A stretch of DNA of 64,000 nucleotides from M55B154 sp964486725 (GTDB lineage Bacteria; Spirochaetota; UBA4802; UB4802), in assembly GCA_964486725.1 (NCBI GenBank), contig CAZAOK010000006.1, positions 5,745-69,744 of the forward strand. The letters are read 5' to 3'. Positions 45,234 to 54,712 of this stretch are shown here, one piece after another (position 1 is the first letter of the stretch; each line of letters opens with the position of its first letter). The notes beneath the pieces were generated by a model that saw nothing but the letters and a program-made list of their open reading frames with translations, did not search any database and was not told the origin of the DNA. Both the position numbers and the translations under genes were made by a program.

Positions 45234-46685
45234 TTATCCCTTTATCGTTCCCAGTGGCACAAGCCTGGCCACGCTGCTGCTTAATCCAGCTGATTCGGTT
45301 GCCTTAATCACCTCGTCGATATTCTTATATGCTCCACCAGCCTCTTCTGCCAGTCCGGAATATGAACCTGTGCGAACATGCATGCCCCTGGATTCCATGT
45401 TCACCAACAAGTCTCGTCCCTGAAAACTCTTTTTTGCCTGTTTCCTGGACATAACACGTCCGCTTCCATGAACAGTACTGTAAAAGGCGCTGTTACCTTC
45501 TTTACCAAGCATAACGTAGGAACCTGTCTCCATACTTCCCCCAATCAATACGGGCTGTCCCCATTTTTCGTATGCATCGGGTATTTCCTCCATACCCGGA
45601 GAAAATGCCCTGGTAGCACCCTTTCTGTGTACAATAAGTTTCTTCTTCTTTCCCCCTACAACGTGATCTTCAAGTTTTGCCGTATTATGGCACACATCAT
45701 ACACCTGTTTAAAGCCAATCTCGGCCGGGCTTTTCCCCAGAACATCACAGAACACTTCACGCACCCTGTGCAGGATAAGTTGCCTGTTCAAAAATGCTAT
45801 GTTGATAGCACAGTTCATCGCGCCAAAATAGTCACTTCCTTCTTCAGAATCGAAAGGGGCGCAAGACAGTTCCCTGTCGGGTATATTGATTTTATATTTT
45901 GTGTTTACTACCGAGGCAAAAATCCGAAGGTAATCGGTAGCGACCTGATGACCAAATCCCCTGCTTCCGCAATGAATCATGCAGACTATTTGCCCCTTTC
46001 CCTTTAATCCAAGGGCTTTGGCCGCGTCCCTGTTAAAAATATTTTCATCTTCAACAATTTGTAATTCGAGATAATGATTACCAGAGCCCAGTGACCCCAA
46101 CTGGTTTCTCCCCCTCTCACGTGCTTTCTGAGAAACTGACGCTGGTTCTGCCCCGTTTACTCGCCCTCCTTCCTCGCACATAACCAGGTCTTCCGGTTCA
46201 CCATAACCGTTTTTTACTGCCCAGGCTGCCCCCTGTACCATGGCTTCATCAAGTTTTTTATCGGCAAGCGACACAATCCCAGAGCCGCCAATGCCAGAAG
46301 GGATCGTTGAATACAGCACGTCCATCAGCTTTTTCATGTATGGCTTAATCTCATCTTTTGTAAGACTGGTAACGGCCAGCCGTACACCGCAGTTAATATC
46401 AAATCCAATACCACCTGGTGAAATAACACCGTTTGCGATATCAATCGCGGCTACACCTCCTATGGGAAACCCGTAGCCTGAATGACCATCCGGCATGCAA
46501 AATGCGTATTCCTGTATACCAGGAAGCATCGCCACGTTAGTAATCTGTCGCATAACTGCATCATCCATATCTTCTATGAGTTCAGCCGAGGCAAATATTC
46601 GTGCAGGAACACGCATTCCCTTTACCTTATTAACTGGTATTTCATATAAATTGTTATTTACCTGTTCCAAATTTTCCAATTTCAT
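45234..46685 (-). CDS. rtcB: RNA-splicing ligase RtcB
   Basis: A 483-residue RtcB ligase that joins 2',3'-cyclic phosphate and 5'-OH RNA ends using GTP and manganese. Motifs are intact: GFDINCGVR (metal Cys), GSGNHYLE, MIHCGSRGFGHQ, the VHRKGATRAF region, and the C-terminal STVHGSGRVMSR. In bacteria it usually serves RNA repair. No RtcR regulator or RtcA cyclase is nearby; archease is the only partner here. Confidence 0.96.
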   Translation of the reverse strand: MKLENLEQVNNNLYEIPVNKVKGMRVPARIFASAELIEDMDDAVMRQITNVAMLPGIQEYAFCMPDGHSGYGFPIGGVAAIDIANGVISPGGIGFDINCGVRLAVTSLTKDEIKPYMKKLMDVLYSTIPSGIGGSGIVSLADKKLDEAMVQGAAWAVKNGYGEPEDLVMCEEGGRVNGAEPASVSQKARERGRNQLGSLGSGNHYLELQIVEDENIFNRDAAKALGLKGKGQIVCMIHCGSRGFGHQVATDYLRIFASVVNTKYKINIPDRELSCAPFDSEEGSDYFGAMNCAINIAFLNRQLILHRVREVFCDVLGKSPAEIGFKQVYDVCHNTAKLEDHVVGGKKKKLIVHRKGATRAFSPGMEEIPDAYEKWGQPVLIGGSMETGSYVMLGKEGNSAFYSTVHGSGRVMSRKQAKKSFQGRDLLVNMESRGMHVRTGSYSGLAEEAGGAYKNIDEVIKATESAGLSSSVARLVPLGTIKG

Positions 46686-46767
46686 AGCAACATCCTGTTA
46701 TTACCTGTTGTTATTGTTATGGTTAATCGTATACAAAATATTCCAAGTGTGCAAGCAGTATGATGTA

Positions 46768-46799
46768 AAAAAGGGTGGCTATCCTTAGCCACCCTTTTT
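46768..46799. terminator. Terminator after bactofilin
   Basis: A 14-bp stem (46768-46781 with 46786-46799), 4-base loop, with A-run and T-run flanks. It lies between the bactofilin stop and the rtcB start and ends the minus-strand bactofilin transcript; it is symmetrical enough to act both ways. Confidence 0.9.
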
Positions 46800-46822
46800 A
46801 TTATATACAATTTCCACTTATC

Positions 46823-47254
46823 TCAGGCTAATGCCGGCTCATCTTTATTCTGTTCTTTATTCTGTTCTTTTTTTCTTGTTTTTTCAGCAGACTTTATCAT
46901 TTCACATTTACCTTCAAACACCACTCCATCAGCAATAATCAGCTTTGATGTTCTTATATTACCATACAACTTGCCTTCTTTATGAATTTCAAGTTTATCA
47001 GTGGCTTCAACATTGCCATATACAGTTCCCTTGACAATTACCGTTTTTACCTTGATGTTCGCCCTGACTTCAGATTTTTCCCCAATTACGAGAAAATCAC
47101 CATCCTTGATTTCTCCTTCAAATCTACCGTTAATTTGCAAGGATTTGTCAAATGAAAGATCTCCGTTAAACTCGGTATCCTTACCGAATACGGTCGCTAT
47201 CATCCCTATTTCGTATACTGGATTTTTATTAACCTGTATTATCTTTTTCGCCAT
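46823..47254 (-). CDS. Bactofilin
   Basis: A 143-residue bactofilin. Short repeating beta strands (LQINGRFEGEIKDG, SEVRANIKVKTVIVKGTVYG, YGNIRTSKLIIADGVVFEG) form the polymerising right-handed helix. A charged, Lys/Glu-rich C-terminal tail follows. Bactofilins assemble cytoskeletal patches that guide cell shape. It ends a minus-strand run that includes the polyprenyl synthase gene. Confidence 0.93.
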   Translation of the reverse strand: MAKKIIQVNKNPVYEIGMIATVFGKDTEFNGDLSFDKSLQINGRFEGEIKDGDFLVIGEKSEVRANIKVKTVIVKGTVYGNVEATDKLEIHKEGKLYGNIRTSKLIIADGVVFEGKCEMIKSAEKTRKKEQNKEQNKDEPALA

Positions 47255-47299
47255 GGTTTCGCTGCACCCTGTACATTATAAGTTTTTGCTGCCATTCAA

Positions 47300-47521
47300 T
47301 TACTTTGTCTTCATAATGAATACACCATCCCAGTCATCCGCCGGTGGGTTTTCCCTGTACTGCCTTGACCTTTCAATATACACACGAGAGGGACCATCCT
47401 TAGGATCAATGTTCAGGGCCATCTCAAATGATTTAATGGCTTCGTCCCATTTGCGTTGTTTATACGCGGTAAGCCCCAGGTTATAGTATTTCAATACATC
47501 TTCTTTTTCTTTTGTAATCAT
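47300..47521 (-). CDS. Small TPR protein with DDWDGVF tail
   Basis: A 73-residue single TPR unit followed by a short tail, NPPADDWDGVFIMKTK. From memory, this TPR-plus-WDGV tail is found at the C-terminus of some adenylate cyclases of spirochaetes and relatives; here it stands alone. The ATG at 47521 has a GGAGGG site immediately upstream. A start four codons earlier would put that site inside the gene. Confidence 0.75.
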   Translation of the reverse strand: MITKEKEDVLKYYNLGLTAYKQRKWDEAIKSFEMALNIDPKDGPSRVYIERSRQYRENPPADDWDGVFIMKTK

Positions 47522-47565
47522 GTGGCCCTCCATATAACATGATCAATTATACACATGATACCTGT

Positions 47566-48549
47566 TTAAAAATTTCTCGCCAATAAAAATATTGCCAGAT
47601 CTTTTATTGCCTTTTTACATTCTGATTCCGGAAACCTGTCAATGTAATCTACTGCTTTTTTTATGTATTCTTTTGCCACATCAATACAATATTCAATTGT
47701 ATCCGTTTCATTAACCCTGTTAATTACGTATTCCCATTTCTTTTTATCCGGTTTTCTCGTATAATCCCTGATCAGCTGTGCATCTTTGTTGTCTACTACA
47801 TCAATGAGACGAAGTAGCGGCAGGGTTATCTTACCATTGATAAAATCATTTCCCGTATCTTTTCCGGTTATGGTGTTATCCACGTAATCTATGGTATCAT
47901 CAATAATCTGAAACGCATAACCAAGGTTAAGACCACTATTAAAGATAATCTCCATCTCTTTTTCATCCATTCCACTCAGTACGCCACCAAGTTTTGCGCA
48001 GGCACCCATGAATCGTGCTGTCTTCATCTCGATAATATCAAAATAATGGTTTATGGATATATTATCAATATTCGAATATTCAATCTGGTACAATTCACCC
48101 TTTACCATGTTCAAGGTAGCATCAACCATAATCGGAAAAAGGTCCATCCTGTTGCTGCTTACTGCCATCTCAAGGGCCCTGGTATACATAAAATCTCCTA
48201 CCAGTACCGCTACCTTGCTTCCATACTTCTTTGCTACAGTGGCCTGACCACGTCTCAAATCGGCTTTATCAATAATGTCATCATGAACAAGTGATGCGGC
48301 ATGTATGATCTCTGCTGCTGAAGCAATTTCTACAATATCATCTGGTATGGAATTTTTCAGCCCACTGGAAAGAATTATCAGAGAAGCCCTGATTTTCTTA
48401 CCACTTTTCCTGAATGTATGCCATGAACCCTCATCCAGAAGCCCTATACCTGTTTCAAGTTTACTTTTTATTACTATATCAACCTGATCCAGGTATGGCC
48501 CAATACATTTCAGGATGTCTTTTAAATCAGCATAATTATGAGTCTGCAT
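47566..48549 (-). CDS. Polyprenyl diphosphate synthase
   Basis: A trans-prenyltransferase of about 327 residues that extends isoprenoid diphosphates, probably for quinones. The first Asp-rich motif is DDIIDKAD, the second DDTIDYVD; a GKKIRASL segment precedes them. The frame extends 23 codons upstream, but those overlap the STAS gene. The ATG at 48549 follows a GGGG-type site just after the STAS stop. Chain length (octaprenyl-type versus shorter) cannot be read reliably. Confidence 0.92.
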   Translation of the reverse strand: MQTHNYADLKDILKCIGPYLDQVDIVIKSKLETGIGLLDEGSWHTFRKSGKKIRASLIILSSGLKNSIPDDIVEIASAAEIIHAASLVHDDIIDKADLRRGQATVAKKYGSKVAVLVGDFMYTRALEMAVSSNRMDLFPIMVDATLNMVKGELYQIEYSNIDNISINHYFDIIEMKTARFMGACAKLGGVLSGMDEKEMEIIFNSGLNLGYAFQIIDDTIDYVDNTITGKDTGNDFINGKITLPLLRLIDVVDNKDAQLIRDYTRKPDKKKWEYVINRVNETDTIEYCIDVAKEYIKKAVDYIDRFPESECKKAIKDLAIFLLARNF

Positions 48550-48559
48550 GACATCCCCA

Positions 48560-48889
48560 TCAATCAAAAGCGTTAATACATTCCCGTTGAGATTCAAATA
48601 TTTCGAAAACCTTGTCAAGCATTGTTGTTTGAAAAAGCTTTAATAAGTTATCATTGGCGATTACAAGTTTAATATCGCCATCTTCATCTTTAAGTTTACG
48701 TTTAATTGCCACGATTACACCCAGCGCGGAACTGCAGATATGTTTTACATCTATCATATCAATACATATATTGTATTTCTCCTCATCAATACAATTCTGC
48801 AATACTGACTCCAGTTCCTCGGACATATCCTGATCAATTCTTCCTTCAAGAACAATTAGCTCATAATTCTCTTCAGATAGAATCTTCAT
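48560..48889 (-). CDS. STAS-domain anti-sigma factor antagonist
   Basis: A 109-residue STAS protein. The CSSALGVIVAIKR segment near residue 52 holds the serine usually phosphorylated by an anti-sigma kinase. The PP2C-type phosphatase at 22316-23431 is of the class that reverses such phosphorylation, but a link between them is only an inference. It sits directly before the polyprenyl synthase gene. Confidence 0.88.
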   Translation of the reverse strand: MKILSEENYELIVLEGRIDQDMSEELESVLQNCIDEEKYNICIDMIDVKHICSSALGVIVAIKRKLKDEDGDIKLVIANDNLLKLFQTTMLDKVFEIFESQRECINAFD

Positions 48890-48947
48890 TCCACTCTCCC
48901 GGTATCGTTTTTATAATGCGAATATATATAATACATCTAATAAAATA

Positions 48948-49661
48948 TTATTCAATCTTTTTTCGTTGTGTATCTCCCATTACTATCGCGTATACTTTAT
49001 CAGCTCCGTGGTTTTTTAAAACCCTTGCGCATTCATTCAAAGTTGCACCAGTTGTATATACGTCATCTACCAGTAAAAGGTTTCTTCCTTTAATAACCGC
49101 ATTATCAGGTTTTATGCTGAATCTGCCAAGAACATTTATAAACCTTTCATTAATTTGTAATGATTTCTGGATCATGGAGTAACTTTTTTCATTTAGAATG
49201 TTAATACATGGTATTTTAGATATTTTACTGATATTGTTACTTAATAATTCTGATTGATTAAAACCGCGCCTGGCTTTTTTTGATCTCTTCATGGGTATAT
49301 GAACGATACCGTCTATTTCCCATTTTTTTATACAGATTATCTCATTCATAATATTAGATATTACCGGTACAAGGGATACAATTCTATCATATTTTATTGA
49401 CTGAATCACCTTTTCCATAACACCAGTATAGGGATGAATTGATACACATTCATTCAAATACCATTCACGATTACCCATTGAATTACTACCTGGTTCATCT
49501 TCCTGGATAATGTTGGAGTGCACGGTTTTGCCGGTCAGCTCTGAAAGACATAGTTTGCAAATACCATTATCGGCATGAGATATTAAGTTCTCACACCAGC
49601 AACATCTTACCGGGTTGAGCAGATCCATGATACCTGTATTCAGCAACTTCAACACCATCAT
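48948..49661 (-). CDS. comF: ComF-like phosphoribosyltransferase-fold protein
   Basis: A 237-residue ComF-family protein with an N-terminal zinc-ribbon pattern (CCWC...CKLC, about residues 19-37) and a C-terminal type I phosphoribosyltransferase domain with the PRPP loop VDDVYTTGATL. It is linked to DNA uptake in transformable bacteria, but the molecular role is unresolved. It immediately follows queC. Confidence 0.9.
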   Translation of the reverse strand: MMVLKLLNTGIMDLLNPVRCCWCENLISHADNGICKLCLSELTGKTVHSNIIQEDEPGSNSMGNREWYLNECVSIHPYTGVMEKVIQSIKYDRIVSLVPVISNIMNEIICIKKWEIDGIVHIPMKRSKKARRGFNQSELLSNNISKISKIPCINILNEKSYSMIQKSLQINERFINVLGRFSIKPDNAVIKGRNLLLVDDVYTTGATLNECARVLKNHGADKVYAIVMGDTQRKKIE

Positions 49662-50357
49662 TCACCCGTTTCTATACCTGGTGGGATCTGCAATACCAGC
49701 CTCTTTGAATCCCCTGCGCCGTATACAACAACTGTCACATATTCCACATGATACGCCTTCTTCATCTGGACTGTAACAGCTATGAGTAAGCGAATAATCA
49801 AACCCAAGCTTATATCCTAATTTAATAATTTCACTCTTTTTCATTGAGATCAATGGCGCTTCCACTATAATCGAATTACCTTCTACACCTGTTTTAGTTC
49901 CATTATCAATCATGTTCTGAAATGAACTGATAAATTGCGGCCTGCAATCCGGATAGCCACTATAATCAACAGCATTCGCGCCTATAAAGATAACCTCTGC
50001 ATCATGCGACTCAGCGTAGGCCAATGCCAGGGATAAGAAAACTATATTCCTGGCTGGTACATATGTTATGGGGATTTCGTCTTGAACAGAAATATCATTA
50101 CCTTGTGGTACCTGCAGGTTTGAATCTTTTTTCAAGGCCGTTTTATCAAATAATTCAAGTGGCAGTTGTATAGTATGATGCAGTTTTATATCCAGGTAAT
50201 CAACTATTCTTTTTGCGAACGATATCTCAACATCATGTCTCTGGCCATATGAGAATGTTATCGCATGTAAACTGTATCCCTTTTCGATAGCATATGCTGC
50301 CGTTGTTGCAGAATCCAGCCCCCCACTGAGTAATATTATTCCTCTTTTTTCTGCCAT
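49662..50357 (-). CDS. queC: 7-cyano-7-deazaguanine synthase
   Basis: A 231-residue QueC that makes preQ0 for queuosine from carboxy-deazaguanine, ATP and ammonia. The PP-loop SGGLDS (residues 11-16) is present, as are the C-terminal zinc cysteines CYSP...SCGICDSCCIRRRGF. No queD, queE or queF is in the window. Confidence 0.96.
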   Translation of the reverse strand: MAEKRGIILLSGGLDSATTAAYAIEKGYSLHAITFSYGQRHDVEISFAKRIVDYLDIKLHHTIQLPLELFDKTALKKDSNLQVPQGNDISVQDEIPITYVPARNIVFLSLALAYAESHDAEVIFIGANAVDYSGYPDCRPQFISSFQNMIDNGTKTGVEGNSIIVEAPLISMKKSEIIKLGYKLGFDYSLTHSCYSPDEEGVSCGICDSCCIRRRGFKEAGIADPTRYRNG

Positions 50358-50378
50358 ATAATATATATAAGCAGGATA

Positions 50379-50606
50379 TCAGGATTTCAAAGGGAAGTAT
50401 TCGTATGGTTTCATACCATAGACTTTTTCAAAATCCTTTGAAAATGGACACATGTTACAACTGGCCCTGTATACTCCTTCAAGCGTCATCTTCGCTTCAT
50501 CATAAAGCACGCTGTTTTTATCAATTTCAGCGTTTCTCAGTTTAAGAAACGCACACTGTTTACATTTTTCAGCATTTTCTTTTATATTGTCGGTTATAAG
50601 CGGCAT
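50379..50606 (-). CDS. Small Cys-containing hypothetical protein
   Basis: A 75-residue protein with a CKQC pair near residue 15 and a CNMC pair near residue 50, plus PYEYFP near the C-terminus. The four Cys could bind zinc or an FeS cluster. The ATG at 50606 follows a GGAGG site, so the six upstream codons in frame are excluded. It is first in the queC run. Unrecognised family. Confidence 0.65.
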   Translation of the reverse strand: MPLITDNIKENAEKCKQCAFLKLRNAEIDKNSVLYDEAKMTLEGVYRASCNMCPFSKDFEKVYGMKPYEYFPLKS

Positions 50607-50713
50607 GTACAACCTCCATCTCATATAGTATTTATACTATAATACTAAACGGTAATAAATAAATCCAGTATAATTTTGCATATACATATAATTTTGAATT
50701 TCCATGGTTTTTG

Positions 50714-50909
50714 TCACCACAGAGTCACAGAGATACAGAGAGTTGGTTGTGTAATTGTACAAGGATCACCGCAAAGACGCCAAGTATGCTAAGTTCGCGA
50801 AGAAGAAGATATATATATTCTTTCTTTTCTTTGCGTAACTTTGCGATCTTTGCGCCTTTGCGGTAATTCTTTTATAAAAAACCTCTGTATCCCTGTGACT
50901 CTGTGGTGA
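50714..50909. repeat. Nested inverted repeats: CACAGAG pair enclosing CGCAAAG pair
   Basis: This 309-base gap between the small Cys gene and the membrane protein holds no gene. The outer arms 50714-50742 and 50881-50909 are near-identical inverted repeats of CACAGAG units. Inside them, 50766-50805 and 50825-50866 form a second inverted repeat of CGCAAAG units. The two unit types occur separately at 35922-36062 and 31671-31792. The arrangement looks like one element inside the other. Confidence 0.9.
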
Positions 50910-50915
50910 ATATTT

Positions 50916-51374
50916 TTAAAGATGATCAAACATTACAAGGTTAACCAGCCTGGCGATGAAATATGCTCCTGCGAAAAGAAAGAAGGGCATAGTGAACATG
51001 AAGATAAGTATTTCCTCGTAGCGTACAACAGATGAATGCAAAACCTTTTTTCCGAAATAGTTAAAATGATAGTTTTCCGGATCCTTGCTTCTCTGGTATA
51101 TATTACGAAAAATGTTTATTTTTATGCCAAGCATCGCAAGCATGATCAGCCCGGTCATAATCCAGATAAGTAAATCTATATCAACGCCCCGAACCCTCCT
51201 TGGCTCAAAAATTGCAAGCACTGTAAGCGACCCGGCAATTAATATATTAGTTATGGCGGTATTGACAAACCATCGTAAATTTTTGCTGTTTTTTTTAAGT
51301 ACGTAAATTATCAGATTATAAATATGAACGGTGAAGGATACCTGGAGGAGTATGAATAGTATTATTAATATCAT
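50916..51374 (-). CDS. Small integral membrane protein
   Basis: A 152-residue protein with about four hydrophobic helices (about 1-24, 38-60, 68-90 and 122-145) and a basic loop in the middle. No family recognised. It lies alone between the nested repeat and the rodA end of the elongasome cluster. Confidence 0.6.
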   Translation of the reverse strand: MILIILFILLQVSFTVHIYNLIIYVLKKNSKNLRWFVNTAITNILIAGSLTVLAIFEPRRVRGVDIDLLIWIMTGLIMLAMLGIKINIFRNIYQRSKDPENYHFNYFGKKVLHSSVVRYEEILIFMFTMPFFLFAGAYFIARLVNLVMFDHL

Positions 51375-51556
51375 ACGGTCTATAGCATCAGCATTATCAA
51401 TTATTTATCTTTCATCATCATAATAACGCAGTCTCTGTAACCTCAAAGTAGATAATCAGTAGATGATATACTATAGCATTGGCCATGTTAACGCAAGCAA
51501 GAATATTATAAAATATTTTTTTTATTGGATGTTAAATTTTGGATAGAATCACTTTG

Positions 51557-52879
51557 TCAGCGTAGTTTTTTCTTCATATGAATATTCAGCAAAATGCCGA
51601 CAGCAATTAATGACACAACCAGGTTCGACCCACCATATGAAACAAAAGTAAGAGGTAATCCGGTTACAGGCATAACCCCAAGAGTCATGCCAATATTAAT
51701 TACCATATGGAAAAAAAACATTGTGGTAATTCCGCTGGCAAGAAGCGTTCCAAATTTATCACCAGCTTCGAAGGCTATTTGAATTCCCTTGAAAATTACA
51801 ATAGCGAATAAGCCAAGTAAAACAATTGATCCCAGGAGACCCCATTCTTCTGCTACTACAGAAAATATGAAGTCAGTTGTTTTTTCAGGCAAAAAACCCA
51901 GTTGCGATTGTGTTCCATGTAAGAATCCTTTCCCAAAGAAACCACCTGATCCAATAGCAATTTTTGATTGTATAACATTATACCCTGAGCCATGTGGGTC
52001 AAGCGTTGGATTGAGAAATACCAATATTCTTTTTTTCTGGTAATCCTTAAGAAAATGCTGAATAAAAACAGAAAGAAAAAGCCCCATGGAGAACACCATG
52101 GATGGTATATATATTTTCCTGTATATTTTTTTTATGAAAAAAAAGTGCAGCACAAAGGCAACTATTGCAACCACGAGCAATGCCCCGGCTATAATAAAAA
52201 GCAAATCACTGCCTTTAAAAAAAGCTATTACGGGATTTATAACTTCATTTCCCTGGCCAACCCATTCTGTATATGTTAATATCATGGGAAGAATCAAGCC
52301 AATAGCGGCAATACTGATTATTGAGCCTATTTGTGAAACATCGGCACCACCAAGGAAAAGCATGGTAAAAAATATGGGAATAAATATCATCGCTGTTCCG
52401 AAATCTGGCTGCATGTAAATAATAAACACGGGTATTATTGTAATCAGCGATGGTATCATCAACTCCCTGAAATTCTGTATATCCCTCTCGCGAATCTCAA
52501 GGAATTTTGCTATCAGTATGATATAACCCAGTTTCATAAACTCGGACGGTTGTATCGAAAAAAATCCGAAATTTATCCACGCCCTGGCGCTTCTTACCGG
52601 TGTACCAAATATGGTGGTAAGCACCAGTATGAACAATAATCCAATATAAATATATAATGAGTAGTCTCCCAACAACCTGTAATTTACGAACGCAACAGTC
52701 ATCATTAAAACGAAACCAATACCGAACCAGACCATTTGTTTTTTGTATAAACCGTTATTTAATTTATCAATTGGATCAAACCCGGTACTGTAAATCATAA
52801 GAATACCTATGAACACGATCAGGATGACAGAGACCAGCAGGGGAATATTTATATTTTGCAATTCATTTTTTTTTGCCAT
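51557..52879 (-). CDS. rodA: RodA peptidoglycan glycosyltransferase (SEDS family)
   Basis: A 440-residue SEDS-family membrane protein with about ten helices. Family motifs include QPDFGTAMIFIPI, KILVFLNP-like (KRILVFLNPTLDPHGSGYNVIQSKIAIGSGG, in parts) and the C-terminal TGLPLTFVSYGGS. It polymerises glycan strands during cell elongation, paired with PBP2. It abuts the upstream pbp2 stop and ends the mre cluster. Confidence 0.96.
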   Translation of the reverse strand: MAKKNELQNINIPLLVSVILIVFIGILMIYSTGFDPIDKLNNGLYKKQMVWFGIGFVLMMTVAFVNYRLLGDYSLYIYIGLLFILVLTTIFGTPVRSARAWINFGFFSIQPSEFMKLGYIILIAKFLEIRERDIQNFRELMIPSLITIIPVFIIYMQPDFGTAMIFIPIFFTMLFLGGADVSQIGSIISIAAIGLILPMILTYTEWVGQGNEVINPVIAFFKGSDLLFIIAGALLVVAIVAFVLHFFFIKKIYRKIYIPSMVFSMGLFLSVFIQHFLKDYQKKRILVFLNPTLDPHGSGYNVIQSKIAIGSGGFFGKGFLHGTQSQLGFLPEKTTDFIFSVVAEEWGLLGSIVLLGLFAIVIFKGIQIAFEAGDKFGTLLASGITTMFFFHMVINIGMTLGVMPVTGLPLTFVSYGGSNLVVSLIAVGILLNIHMKKKLR

Positions 52880-54709
52880 TTAAAAGTATCCAAGTCTGTA
52901 AAGTTTGTTAAAAACAGCCTCCGCAACCGGCACCGCACTCACAGCTCCGGCAATTCCATATTCAACCATAACAACTACAACTACCGAATCTTCAGGCTTA
53001 CCATCATAGGGCGCAAAACCCACAAACCATGCGTGCTGTGACGCGTCATCTTTTCTGCGGGATATTGTCTGCGCAGTACCAGTCTTCCCGCATATGGGAA
53101 CTTTTATATATCCCAACCTGGCGGCGGTACCATTTTTGACAGCTATCCGCATTCCCTGTTTTACTACATTAAGCGTGGTTTGCGAAAGGGGAATTTCTTT
53201 CAGCTTTTCAGGAGTATGGTTACTTATAATGCCCTGGTTGTTATTAGAACGTATACTTTTCACAAAATGAGGTTTATATGAAACACCTTCATTCACAATG
53301 GCAGAAACAAGGTTTGCCATACCAATATTGGTGACTGCAAGAAATCCCTGCCCAATGGCAAGATTCAATGTATCACCATCAAACCATGGTTGACCAAAAG
53401 TCTTCAACTTCCATTTCTTTGAAGGGATAAATCCATCGATTTCACCGGGGATATCAATCCCCGTTTTATTATTAAGTCCGAAATAATTCGCGTATTTCAA
53501 AATAATGGAAGGTCCGATACTATATCCAAGCTGGTAGAAATATACACCGCATGATTTACCAATAGCATGTTGCATATCAAGACTTCTATGTACAGAATAA
53601 CAGTAAAAATCCCTGTCAATATACCCCTGTAATGTATACTTGCCGGGACAATAAATTACTCGTTCTGGATTCCATTTTTCTTCTTCAAGTGCTGACATCG
53701 TAGTAACCAGCTTGAAGGTTGATGCCGGTGGATACCTGGATTGAATTGCCCTGTTTAAAAAAGGTTTATCTTTATCTTTATACATCTCTTCAAGTGCTAC
53801 TGAATTGTCTCTTGATATGATCTGATTTGGATCATAATCCGGCTTACTCAAAAGGCACAGTATCTCTCCCGTGGTGGGTTTCAGAACCACCACTGAGCCC
53901 TTTTTCTGTGCCATTGCTTCGTAGGCTGCTTTTTGCACCTCGTAGTCTATTGTTAGAACAATATTATTCCCAGATACTGGATGTTGCCCTATTTCTTCAC
54001 CTTCCATCCTGTTTTTTACATCAACGATTCGACGGACATATCCATCAACGCCCCTTAACAGCATATCATATTCTTTCTCGATACCTGTCTTCCCAATCTT
54101 CTGGTAATGCTTGTACCCGGCATTTTTCAAGTTAGCATATTCATCCCTGTTTATACTGCCGATGTACCCGATAGAGTGGGCGAACATATTACTATGCTTG
54201 TATACACGAACTGGAGCGTCTCCCCAGTCGATATTTGGGAAATGATTTTGGTACGAAGCAATTTTGACAATTTTATCAAATTCCACGTCCTCCTTAATCA
54301 CAAACCTGTCCCAGGGATTTGACTTTTTAATTTTATCAATAATTGATTGATAATCAAACTGCAGCAACCTGGACAGCTTCATAATAGTTTTTTCGAGAGT
54401 GGCATCATCTTCGAAATTTGCGGGAATTGTCGTTATAATAAATGAAGACCTGTTCGAAGCGATTACAGGGTTATCTTCAGCCAGGGAAAAATTTCGATCA
54501 TATATCTCACCGCGGGACGCGGGAATTGGAATATTACTTTCCATGTTACTTCGTGATCTCAGAGAATACTCCTCGTATTTTAAAACCTGGAGATAAAAAA
54601 GCTGAGCCAGGAACATGGTAAAAACCACAAGCACCATCGTCATAAAGAAATACATTCTTCTGCGAAAGGCTTCCAGCATCTTTGTACGAATAGACGCGTA
54701 CTGACGCAT
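52880..54709 (-). CDS. mrdA: Penicillin-binding protein 2
   Basis: A 609-residue class B PBP: N-terminal membrane anchor (about 18-40), pedestal domain and C-terminal transpeptidase. The active-site Ser-X-X-Lys is in PPASTFKLV and the KTG motif in CGKTGTAQ. The middle motif reads SCG (GKSCGVYF), whereas many PBP2 have SxN or SxD. It cross-links peptidoglycan in the elongasome with RodA. Confidence 0.95.
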   Translation of the reverse strand: MRQYASIRTKMLEAFRRRMYFFMTMVLVVFTMFLAQLFYLQVLKYEEYSLRSRSNMESNIPIPASRGEIYDRNFSLAEDNPVIASNRSSFIITTIPANFEDDATLEKTIMKLSRLLQFDYQSIIDKIKKSNPWDRFVIKEDVEFDKIVKIASYQNHFPNIDWGDAPVRVYKHSNMFAHSIGYIGSINRDEYANLKNAGYKHYQKIGKTGIEKEYDMLLRGVDGYVRRIVDVKNRMEGEEIGQHPVSGNNIVLTIDYEVQKAAYEAMAQKKGSVVVLKPTTGEILCLLSKPDYDPNQIISRDNSVALEEMYKDKDKPFLNRAIQSRYPPASTFKLVTTMSALEEEKWNPERVIYCPGKYTLQGYIDRDFYCYSVHRSLDMQHAIGKSCGVYFYQLGYSIGPSIILKYANYFGLNNKTGIDIPGEIDGFIPSKKWKLKTFGQPWFDGDTLNLAIGQGFLAVTNIGMANLVSAIVNEGVSYKPHFVKSIRSNNNQGIISNHTPEKLKEIPLSQTTLNVVKQGMRIAVKNGTAARLGYIKVPICGKTGTAQTISRRKDDASQHAWFVGFAPYDGKPEDSVVVVVMVEYGIAGAVSAVPVAEAVFNKLYRLGYF

Positions 54710-54712
54710 TGG

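Noticed and set aside
44609..45307. Plus-strand 232-codon ORF over folD start, archease and rtcB end
   Set aside because: It spans three genes on the opposite strand and shows no recognisable features.
45378..46007. Plus-strand 209-codon ORF inside rtcB
   Set aside because: Antisense shadow of conserved rtcB codons; no ribosome binding site.
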